From contig NZ_LT627735.1 of NCBI RefSeq assembly GCF_900101765.1, positions 682,001 to 746,000 of the forward strand: 64,000 nt of DNA, read 5' to 3'. Each line of letters begins with the position of its first letter. Positions within the stretch are counted from its first letter, which is position 1. The DNA is from Nonlabens sp. Hel1_33_55. Lineage in GTDB: Bacteria; Bacteroidota; Bacteroidia; Flavobacteriales; Flavobacteriaceae. The translations under genes and the position numbers were made by a program. Positions 1-6,878 of the stretch are shown piece by piece. The notes under the pieces were generated by a model. The model saw only the letters and a list, made by a program, of their open reading frames with translations, was not told the DNA's origin and did not search any database.

Positions 1-228
1 GCGATTCCCACAGGAAGCGATAATGGATGGTACAACTACAATCCACAACAGAATGTGGTAAGCGCGATTCCTGGAAAGATCTTAGTATTCAGAACAAGAA
101 ATGGAAACTACGCCAAAGTAGAAATCTTAAGCTACTACCTGGATCAAGATAGTTCCAATCCATCCAATGGACGTTTTTACACGTTTAATTATGTGTATAA
201 CCCAAATGATGGCGATAGCTCTTTTTAA
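1..228 (+). CDS. HmuY-family haem-binding protein, C-terminal part (5' end outside window)
   Basis: Frame 1 is open from base 1 to a TAA at 226-228, giving 75 residues. The segment IPGKILVFRTRNGNYAKVEI, followed by a YTFNYVY motif near the end, matches the C-terminal strands of HmuY-like proteins of Bacteroidota. These are exported lipoproteins that bind haem for a TonB-dependent receptor. The N-terminus, signal peptide and any haem ligands lie upstream of the window, so haem binding itself cannot be judged. A strong terminator follows directly, so this gene ends its transcription unit and is separate from the signalling operon. Confidence 0.75.
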   Translation, partial: AIPTGSDNGWYNYNPQQNVVSAIPGKILVFRTRNGNYAKVEILSYYLDQDSSNPSNGRFYTFNYVYNPNDGDSSF

Positions 229-245
229 TATTAATAAAAATCAAC

Positions 246-281
246 AAAGGCTCTTTTAGTTTTCTAGAAGAGCCTTTTTTT
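246..281 (+). terminator. Rho-independent terminator after the HmuY-like gene
   Basis: AAAGGCTCTT (246-255) and AAGAGCCTTT (268-277) form a perfect 10-bp stem with a 12-nt loop. The stem is followed by further T residues, 18 nt after the stop codon. Confidence 0.85.
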
Positions 282-350
282 ATTTCAAACAGATTTTGAT
301 CAGGTGCCAGAATAATTGAAATGATATTATCAGTTGTTTAGAGGTGATTT

Positions 351-434
351 TCCTTTATTTACTTCCCGAGGCAGAATATTCAATGTTTTGATATTGATGG
401 AATGCAAGCTTCAAGGGTGTAGTGCATATATATG
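351..434 (+). repeat. Dispersed ~80-bp repeat, copy 1 (diverged)
   Basis: This stretch shares GAGGCAGAATATTCAATG-type sequence, a TTGATATT segment and a GGGTG...TAT end with copies at 20171-20254 and 41211-41293, all on the + strand. It is the most diverged of the three. It lies between the HmuY terminator and the signalling operon. With the terminator and the 480-510 box it accounts for most of the gene-free stretch 229-576; I see nothing else there. Confidence 0.6.
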
Positions 435-479
435 GCTGACCTTTAATATTTGATCTTGTCACGATTTTGAATATATGAT

Positions 480-510
480 TACCACTCGTCGACACTTAAA
501 CGTCATCTAC
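480..510 (+). promoter_or_regulatory. Putative LytTR-type operator, site A (signalling operon)
   Basis: TACCACTCGTCGACACTT followed by CGTCATC closely matches sites B (8985) and D (10658). Two half-sites (CGTCG at 487, CATCT at 504) are 17 bp apart, as in B and D. An AATATTG stretch lies about 54 bp downstream of TCGACA, where the other promoters have their -7 box. It is about 70 bp upstream of the first gene of the operon that encodes the LytTR regulator, so autoregulation is possible. Assignment to LytTR is inference. Confidence 0.55.
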
Positions 511-576
511 CGATACTAAATAGCCCTTTGGACTATAAATGGAATATTGTTAAGGAGATTGAATCCATATTTGTAG

Positions 577-1011
577 GTGCTTAAACCCAGAAATGTGGAA
601 TACAAAAAACTCAAAGTCTTACTTATAGAAGATGATACCATCGAAGTAATGAAATTAAAACGGGCCATTGCAAAACTTGAAATGCCACACGATCTTATTG
701 AAGCAAAAAATGGGGAAGAGGCTCTTGAGATTCTTAAGGATAACAGCTCACTGCCAGACATTATTTTGCTTGATCTTAATATGCCACGAATTAACGGATT
801 GGAATTTCTCAAAATATTGAAGAGTGATGAACTGTTACGTTTTTTGCCAACCATCATTCTTACAACTTCCAGCAATAGAAAGGATATGTTGGAATGTTAC
901 AAAGAAGGCGTCGCTGGTTATATTCTTAAGCCTTTGAAATACGATGATTATGTAGAAAAAATAAGCACTACGTTGAATTACTGGAGCACTAACGAGTTAA
1001 TTAAAGGATAA
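577..1011 (+). CDS. CheY-like response regulator (single receiver domain)
   Basis: This is a stand-alone receiver of 144 residues. Acidic residues E18, D19 and D20 (LLIEDD), the phosphoacceptor D66 (LLDLNMP), the TTSS switch segment and K118 (ILKP) are all present. The sequence resembles the Rcp1 type of small regulators that partner with phytochrome- or PAS-type kinases. There is no output domain, so it probably relays phosphate or acts by protein contact. The start is GTG at 577; a second GTG at 595 would also keep the whole fold. The stop overlaps the ATG of the H-NOX gene by one base, so the two are translationally coupled. The likely kinase partner is one of the two encoded downstream. 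Confidence 0.85.
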   Translation: MLKPRNVEYKKLKVLLIEDDTIEVMKLKRAIAKLEMPHDLIEAKNGEEALEILKDNSSLPDIILLDLNMPRINGLEFLKILKSDELLRFLPTIILTTSSNRKDMLECYKEGVAGYILKPLKYDDYVEKISTTLNYWSTNELIKG

Positions 1012-1553
1012 TGAAGGGAATCGTATTTACAGAATTTTTGGATCTGGTAGAAACTAAGTTCGGTTTGGAAATGGTGGACACCATCGTTTCAAACGCAGAT
1101 TTGCCTTCAAACGGTGTTTACACATCTGTAGGTACCTATAGCTTTTCTGAAATGTTGAGCTTATTGGTAAATCTCAATAAGGAAACGGGAATTGCTATCG
1201 ACGATCTGCTACTGGTTTATGGTGAGCACTTTTTCTCTGTAGTTGAGGATAGCTATTCGTTTTTCCTTAAAGAATTTACTGAGCCTATCGCGATGCTGGC
1301 TTCCATAGAGAATCATATTCATGTGGAAGTAAGAAAGATATATCCTGATGCAGAGCTGCCTACCTTTAAGGTAGTGGCGAGAACGGATGATTCACTTGTC
1401 ATGATATACAAGTCCAGTCGCTCGATGCATTGTTTTGGATTGGGACTTATGAACAAAACTTTTGAGTACTTCCATGCAGAAGCCACTATATTAGTTGAGA
1501 AAATAAAAGAAGATGGAACTGAGGTCAAATTCAGTATTCAACAACATGAGTGA
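1011..1553 (+). CDS. H-NOX (HNOB) haem-binding nitric-oxide sensor
   Basis: The protein is 180 residues, the normal size of a stand-alone H-NOX. The diagnostic features are visible: the proximal histidine H104 in IHVEVRKIYPDAELP and the YxSxR motif (Y133, S135, R137 in YKSSR) that contacts the haem propionates. Known members bind haem and sense NO (some O2), and in Shewanella and Vibrio they inhibit a partner histidine kinase encoded beside them. Here the kinase gene starts inside the last codons (overlap 1546-1553), so a sensor-kinase pair is likely. It is a soluble cytoplasmic protein. Ligand preference cannot be read from sequence. Confidence 0.92.
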   Translation: MKGIVFTEFLDLVETKFGLEMVDTIVSNADLPSNGVYTSVGTYSFSEMLSLLVNLNKETGIAIDDLLLVYGEHFFSVVEDSYSFFLKEFTEPIAMLASIENHIHVEVRKIYPDAELPTFKVVARTDDSLVMIYKSSRSMHCFGLGLMNKTFEYFHAEATILVEKIKEDGTEVKFSIQQHE

Positions 1554-3522
1554 GGATAAGATAAAAATCTACGAACGAGCACTTGCTCGTGAAAAAGCTG
1601 CTAGGAAACAGGCTGAACAGATTTTAGAGCAAAAGTCAAGAGAACTCTTTGAAAAATCTGAAGAACTACGTATTTCCAACTTGAAGCTGGAAAATCTTTA
1701 CAAGCAAACATCCTCAGAATTAAAAGGCGTATTTGAAAATATCGTTGATGCTTACGTTGTTATTGACACAGAAGGTAAGGTCATCAAATTGAATCAAGCG
1801 GCAGAGAAATTACTGGGATATCATCTAGAAGATGACCTCAATCTTTTTTCACTGGTTTTTCCTGAAGAATTGGAAAGAGCCTACGAAGCCTTCGAATATC
1901 TACTAGAGAACTCTTCCCTTACTAATTTTCAGATTCAGATCAGTACTAAAGATGGATCTACTAAAATGGTTCACGTCAATGCGAGCTTAATTCTTAATAA
2001 TGATGGTTTACCCATAGCAGCTCAAGGTATTGTAAGAGATATTACACAAGAAAAGGCCGCAGAGAACCAACTGAAGGAATCTCAAAACCGACTTTCCACC
2101 TTGATCCAAAACCTGGAAAGTGGTATCCTCTTGGAAGATGAAAACAGAGACATTGTCATCACTAATAGCAGATTCTGTGAGTTTTTTAGCATTCCTGTAA
2201 CTCCTGAACAACTTGTAGGGCAGAACTGTGCAAACGCCGCAGACCAAAGTAAAAGCCTATTTGCAGATCCAGATAGCTTTGTGAAACGAATTAATAGTCT
2301 CGTAGAAAAGAAAGTACAAGCACTAGCTGATGAGCTTCAACTAGTCGATGGACGTATACTGGAACGGGATTTTATTCCAGTTTATGAAAATGAAATTTAT
2401 AAAGGCCACCTATGGGCGTATAGAGATGTCACCTTACGCAGGCGCTACCGTAAGAATATTGAGGTAGAACGCCAGAAGTACCGTAGCATCATAGCAAATA
2501 TGAACCTTGGTCTTATTGAAGTGAACCTCAATGATGAAATTCTAATGGTGAACCAGCGCCTGGAAGCCATGTCTGGATATAGTGAGGAGGAATTACTAGG
2601 AAAAAGAGGTAGTGATATATTGTTGGTTAAGGATGACCAACACGTTTTAACTAATGAAAACAATAAAAGGCTCAAAGGAAGTTCCAATTCTTATGAGATA
2701 AGAGCCCGAAAGAAAGATGGTGAGATCCGTCACTGGCTTATTAGTGGCGCACCGCAATACAATATAAGCGGTAAGGTGACCGGTTCCATAGGGATTCATT
2801 TAGACATTACTGAGCTCAAAAACCTAGAATTCCAAAAAGAGAATCTTTTAAAAAAATTGGAGAAAAGTAATGATGAACTTCAAGAATATGCCCATGTGGT
2901 ATCCCACGATTTGAAATCGCCATTACGAAGTATCAACGCGCTTGTAAGTTGGATAAGAGAAGACAATCCTGATAAGTGGACAGAAGATACCAGGCACCAT
3001 CTAGATATGATAGATACCACGCTTGAAAAGATGGAGCATTTAATTTCTGATGTTTTAGAATATTCGAGCGTTGGCGCAGATAATAATATTAAAGAGCCAG
3101 TTGATTTGAATGATGTACTAAAAGATATCGAGACCTTATTGCACATTCCTGAACACATCATATTGGAAATTAAAAAACCACTTCCATCTGTAAACGCTGA
3201 TAGAATTAAGATTCAGCAGTTGTTTCAAAATCTGTTGAGTAATGGGATACGGTACTGCGATAAGGATCCAGGTTACGTGTCGGTAGACTTTGAGGAAAGT
3301 GCAAACTTCTACAAATTTTCAGTTGCTGATAACGGCGTTGGAATCGCACCTGAATTCCATGACAAAATTTTTAAAATATTTCAAACCCTTCATAAACGTG
3401 ACGATTCAACTGGTATAGGCCTATCTATTGTCAAGAAAATTGTCGATCTGTATAATGGTGAAATCTGGGTAGAAAGCAATGTTGATCAGGGCACTATATT
3501 CCATTTTACCTTAGCAAAATAG
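1546..3522 (+). CDS. PAS-containing sensor histidine kinase, probable H-NOX partner
   Basis: From ATG 1546 the protein has 658 residues. An upstream in-frame ATG at 1513 lies deep inside the H-NOX gene and is less likely. An N-terminal coiled coil (about 5-55) is followed by three PAS domains (about 62-175, 190-300, 308-420). A HisKA domain has H454 in VSHDLKSPLRS, and the HATPase has the N box (QNLLSNGIRYCD), DNGVGI and GIGLSIVKK. No membrane segment is seen, so it is cytoplasmic. The kinase core is strikingly like that of the kinase at 4654-5706 (EYAHVVSHDLKSPLRSINAL versus DYAHIVSHDLKSPLRSIEAL), which points to duplication inside the operon. It probably takes input from H-NOX and passes phosphate to a receiver or to Hpt. 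Confidence 0.9.
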   Translation: MSEDKIKIYERALAREKAARKQAEQILEQKSRELFEKSEELRISNLKLENLYKQTSSELKGVFENIVDAYVVIDTEGKVIKLNQAAEKLLGYHLEDDLNLFSLVFPEELERAYEAFEYLLENSSLTNFQIQISTKDGSTKMVHVNASLILNNDGLPIAAQGIVRDITQEKAAENQLKESQNRLSTLIQNLESGILLEDENRDIVITNSRFCEFFSIPVTPEQLVGQNCANAADQSKSLFADPDSFVKRINSLVEKKVQALADELQLVDGRILERDFIPVYENEIYKGHLWAYRDVTLRRRYRKNIEVERQKYRSIIANMNLGLIEVNLNDEILMVNQRLEAMSGYSEEELLGKRGSDILLVKDDQHVLTNENNKRLKGSSNSYEIRARKKDGEIRHWLISGAPQYNISGKVTGSIGIHLDITELKNLEFQKENLLKKLEKSNDELQEYAHVVSHDLKSPLRSINALVSWIREDNPDKWTEDTRHHLDMIDTTLEKMEHLISDVLEYSSVGADNNIKEPVDLNDVLKDIETLLHIPEHIILEIKKPLPSVNADRIKIQQLFQNLLSNGIRYCDKDPGYVSVDFEESANFYKFSVADNGVGIAPEFHDKIFKIFQTLHKRDDSTGIGLSIVKKIVDLYNGEIWVESNVDQGTIFHFTLAK

Positions 3523-3525
3523 TAT

Positions 3526-4653
3526 ATGAAAACAGTACAGGTACAGCGTAAGAAAAATGAGGATTGGGCATATCTCACTGAGGTAATTCCATTAAAAACA
3601 CCTCTAGTTCTAGTTTTCGGTAATAGGTTTCTGCTTGAAAACTCAGATTTATATGAAGAAGTTAGGGAGCTTTTTCCAGATGGTGAGATAGTTTTTGGAT
3701 CCTCCTGCGGTGACCTTATTGCTGGAGCGGTTAATGACGATCATGTAACGATCACCGCCATTGAATTCGAAAAATCCCAATTTGACATTAAAAGGGTAAA
3801 TATCGTTAATTATGAAAATACGTCAGAAGCTGGAAATGCTGTCGCATCACTATTAAATCCTGAAGGATTACGACACGTGTTCGTATTATCAGAAGGTAGC
3901 AGCGTCAATGGGTCTGATTTGACTAAAGGCATGCAATCCATTTTACCTAACACGTTAATTACTGGAGGATTATGTGGTGATGATGATCGGTTTCAAAGAA
4001 CGTTAGCTTCATACAATGAACAACCAAAGGAAGGTGAGATCATAGTCATTGGTTTTTATGGAAACAGCTTTGAAGCCTCCTTTTCCATTTATGGAGGTTG
4101 GAAACCCTTTGGTCCAGAAAGAATTATTACAAAGTCAGAAGGTAATGTTCTCTATGAAATTGATGGAAAGCCAGCACTTGATTTATACAAAAAATACTTG
4201 GGTGAAAAGGCAAAGGATTTACCAGGATCTGCATTGATCTATCCGCTGGATGTAAAACTGGAAGGAAACAAGCAGTCTTTTGTTCGTACCATTCTCAACA
4301 TTGATGAGGAAAAGAACGCCATGATTCTTGCCGGCGATGTACCAGAGAAATCGACGGTACAGCTCATGATGAGTACCATGGATGATATTGCTGCAGCCTC
4401 AGAGACTGCAGCGATCAGAGCAATGGAAGGCAGGCAGCAACCACCACAATTGGCGATTCTCATAAGTTGTATAGGCCGTAAACTAGTATTGGATCAACGA
4501 GTGGAAGAAGAAGTGGAAGAGGTGATGGACGTAATAGAAAATGATGTCACCATAACTGGAATGTATTCCTACGGTGAAATTGCTCCCTTTTATGGTGAGC
4601 GCCATTGCAAATTACATAACCAGACGATGACTATTACACTAATAAGCGAGTAG
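3526..4653 (+). CDS. FIST-domain sensor protein (NosP-like)
   Basis: The 375 residues carry a FIST_N domain (about 20-210) and a FIST_C domain (about 220-370). The C-terminal signatures ISCIGRKLVLDQR, MYSYGEIAPF and CKLHNQTMT are those of the FIST family. Some FIST proteins, named NosP, bind haem and sense NO, and control a co-encoded histidine kinase that feeds an Hpt protein. Here the next two genes are a histidine kinase (stop and start abut, TAGATG) and an Hpt, which matches the NosP-NahK-HptB type of arrangement. Haem binding is not proven by the sequence; FIST domains can also bind small molecules such as amino acids. Confidence 0.88.
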   Translation: MKTVQVQRKKNEDWAYLTEVIPLKTPLVLVFGNRFLLENSDLYEEVRELFPDGEIVFGSSCGDLIAGAVNDDHVTITAIEFEKSQFDIKRVNIVNYENTSEAGNAVASLLNPEGLRHVFVLSEGSSVNGSDLTKGMQSILPNTLITGGLCGDDDRFQRTLASYNEQPKEGEIIVIGFYGNSFEASFSIYGGWKPFGPERIITKSEGNVLYEIDGKPALDLYKKYLGEKAKDLPGSALIYPLDVKLEGNKQSFVRTILNIDEEKNAMILAGDVPEKSTVQLMMSTMDDIAAASETAAIRAMEGRQQPPQLAILISCIGRKLVLDQRVEEEVEEVMDVIENDVTITGMYSYGEIAPFYGERHCKLHNQTMTITLISE

Positions 4654-5706
4654 ATGAATCCACTCCTCAAAAGGCAAATAAGAAAATTTCTACCAGCAGA
4701 TCTTCGGGATAGGGAAGACCTGCAATCGTTTTTAAAATCGATTGGAGATTCTTATGATAATATGGAGGATCAGTTTAAGATGACCCAGCGCGCGATGACG
4801 ATAAGCTCAGATGAGCTTTTTGAGGCAAACCAAGCGTTGCGCGAAGAAACAGAACAACAGCGCAGATTACTGGAACGACTGGAAGCAGTTATCAATAGTG
4901 TCAACACAAAAAATACAGATGAGAATGATGCCGCCGTTATTCCAGAAATTAAACAGGGAAATCTGGCAGACTACATCAGCAATCAGGCAGATCAATTGAT
5001 TGCTGTCAATAAAAATCAGGAGCGTTTGCTGCAAGAGCTGGCCCTGCAGAATCAGGAGCTAAATGATTATGCACACATCGTTTCCCACGATTTGAAATCG
5101 CCGTTGCGCAGCATAGAAGCTCTGGTAAGCTGGCTCAAAGAAGATTATGAACAAGAATTGGGAGATGAGGGCAAAGCACAGATTGAGCTCATTGTCACAC
5201 ATCTGGAAAAAATGGATGCGTTAATTCAAGGTATCTTAAGTTATTCCTCTATTGATAAAGAAGAGCGCAAGGAGAACTCTATTGATTTAAACAAACTTAT
5301 GAGTGAAACAATTGATTTACTTCATGTTCCACCGCATATTGAAGTGAAAATTCACAACCTACCATCCATTACGGCAGATCGTTTTAAGATACAACAGCTA
5401 TTTCAAAACCTGATAGGTAATGCCGTGGCTAATATGGATAAAACCGAAGGGCGCATTGATTTGATAGCCAGAAAATTAGATCAAGGTGTTCAATTTGAGG
5501 TAAAGGATAACGGTAAGGGCATACATCAGGATTATTATGGAAAAATATTCCAAGTGTTCCAGAAGTTGGAAGATGATTCCATGAGTACAGGCATAGGCCT
5601 TTCTATTGTTAAGAAGATCGTGAATTATTATGGTGGTACCATTTGGCTGGACAGTGAGTTAAATAAGGGAACTACATTTTATTTTACACTACCTAAAACC
5701 ATTTAG
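4654..5706 (+). CDS. Sensor histidine kinase, probable FIST/NosP partner
   Basis: A soluble kinase of 350 residues with no membrane segment and no PAS domain. The N-terminal ~70 residues (LLKRQIRKFLP... then SY...ED and ISSDEL..AN..LREE) resemble the N-terminus of kinases encoded next to FIST proteins. A coiled coil runs to about 135. The HisKA domain has H145 in IVSHDLKSPLRS, and the ATPase domain shows QNLIGNAV, DNGKGI and GIGLSIVKK. The stop codon abuts the ATG of the Hpt gene. Its kinase core is a close paralogue of the kinase at 1546-3522, so the two may share the same phosphoacceptor. Confidence 0.88.
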   Translation: MNPLLKRQIRKFLPADLRDREDLQSFLKSIGDSYDNMEDQFKMTQRAMTISSDELFEANQALREETEQQRRLLERLEAVINSVNTKNTDENDAAVIPEIKQGNLADYISNQADQLIAVNKNQERLLQELALQNQELNDYAHIVSHDLKSPLRSIEALVSWLKEDYEQELGDEGKAQIELIVTHLEKMDALIQGILSYSSIDKEERKENSIDLNKLMSETIDLLHVPPHIEVKIHNLPSITADRFKIQQLFQNLIGNAVANMDKTEGRIDLIARKLDQGVQFEVKDNGKGIHQDYYGKIFQVFQKLEDDSMSTGIGLSIVKKIVNYYGGTIWLDSELNKGTTFYFTLPKTI

Positions 5707-6024
5707 ATGGAACAGCCCAATCGCAATTATATCAACGAATTATCAGGAGGCAATAAAGAATTTGAAGATAAACTGATTCATGTAATCAAGTCAGAATGGC
5801 CCGATGAGGTTGAAGAATACCACGAGAATATGAAGAATTCCGCTTTCGCGAAAGCGGCACAAAACGTACACAAAATCAAACATAAATTAGGCATCGTTGG
5901 TCTAGTTGAAGGTTATGAACTAGCGGTGCAATATGAACTCCAACTCAAAGATGGAAACACGATAATGAAAGAGCAATTTCAGAACATTTTGAATGTGGTT
6001 ACCCGTTTCATAAATGGATTGTAA
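5707..6024 (+). CDS. Hpt (histidine phosphotransfer) domain protein
   Basis: A single Hpt domain of 105 residues, mostly helical. The likely phosphorylated residue is H55 in VHKIKHKLG, which fits the HxIKxxxG pattern of Hpt proteins. It sits between a kinase and a LytTR regulator and could carry phosphate from one or both kinases to the receiver at 577 or 6059. The helix just before H55 (residues 46-50, AFAKA) is encoded by a copy of the 16-bp palindrome, so a widespread repeat sits next to the active site. The gene is short but clearly real from its placement and motif. Confidence 0.85.
   Translation: MEQPNRNYINELSGGNKEFEDKLIHVIKSEWPDEVEEYHENMKNSAFAKAAQNVHKIKHKLGIVGLVEGYELAVQYELQLKDGNTIMKEQFQNILNVVTRFINGL
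5841..5856. repeat. 16-bp palindrome copy in the Hpt gene
   Basis: Perfect CGCTTTCGCGAAAGCG, AFAKA phase (residues 46-50), five residues before the likely phosphorylated His. Confidence 0.95.
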
Positions 6025-6058
6025 TATGTAAATTGCTGTGAATCCTAAATTCTAAGAT

Positions 6059-6775
6059 TTGAAGTGTATCATAGTAGATGACGAGGTAGCAGCTAGAACG
6101 ATAGTGAGCCATCTGTGCAGTCAGACCGATAATTTGAAGGTGTTGGAAGAGTTTCCCAATGCCATGCAGGCCATTAAATTCTTGAATAAGAACGAAGTGG
6201 ATTTGATATTTCTAGACATTCATATGCCAGATTTTACAGGCTTTGACTTTATCGATACGCTCAAAAATCCGCCTAAAATCATCCTGACCACATCAGATAA
6301 AAACTTTGCGATAGAAGCTTTTAGCTATGAATGTATTGTCGATTATCTGGTAAAACCCATCACGTTACCTAGATTTCAAAAAGCCGTACTCAAGGCAGAG
6401 AATTTTGTAAAACCCACAGAAGCCGCACCTTTATCTCGCAACACTTCTAAAGCAGATCCAGCAGAAAAGGAAATGTATGTAAACATCGATCGTCGATTGA
6501 TTAAAATTGAGTTCGATAAAGTCTATTTGATAGAAGCTAAAGGTGATTACATTCTTATCAAAACAGAGGATAAAAACTACACCGTGCATTCCACGCTTAA
6601 AAAAATACAAGAAAAGCTACCAGACAGCAGCTTTTTGAAAGTACACCGTTCCTACATCATCAATTTTAGAAAAATCATTGATATCGAGGATAACAGCGTG
6701 CTCATTGCAAAAAATGTGGTGCCCATAAGCAGGTCCAACAGACCTGAATTGATGAAGCGTTTAAATCTCTTGTAA
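6059..6775 (+). CDS. LytTR-family response regulator
   Basis: The 238 residues comprise an N-terminal receiver with D8, D9 and phosphoacceptor D53 (FLDIHMP), TTSD and a K in LVKP, and a C-terminal LytTR DNA-binding domain (about 135-238; typical KVHRSYIINFRKI and VVPISRSNRPEL). The start must be TTG at 6059: an in-frame TAA lies at 6053-6055 and the receiver begins at once. It is the only DNA-binding protein of the operon and so its probable transcriptional output. Boxes at 480, 8985, 9151, 10658 and 18229 are candidate targets. There is no GGDEF or EAL protein in the operon. Confidence 0.92.
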   Translation: MKCIIVDDEVAARTIVSHLCSQTDNLKVLEEFPNAMQAIKFLNKNEVDLIFLDIHMPDFTGFDFIDTLKNPPKIILTTSDKNFAIEAFSYECIVDYLVKPITLPRFQKAVLKAENFVKPTEAAPLSRNTSKADPAEKEMYVNIDRRLIKIEFDKVYLIEAKGDYILIKTEDKNYTVHSTLKKIQEKLPDSSFLKVHRSYIINFRKIIDIEDNSVLIAKNVVPISRSNRPELMKRLNLL

Positions 6776-6878
6776 ATCGTTCACTGATAGGTTTTTATGA
6801 TTCTAGTTATAGTTAAGAACAAAAAACCGCAAAAACCAATAGTTTCCATTGACCCAGAAAGTCTGGAGAAAGACTTCC

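Noticed and set aside
516..875. 119-codon frame on the minus strand over the first response regulator gene
   Set aside because: It is antisense to a clear receiver domain and has low-complexity Ser/Ile/Phe composition, as expected for a shadow frame.
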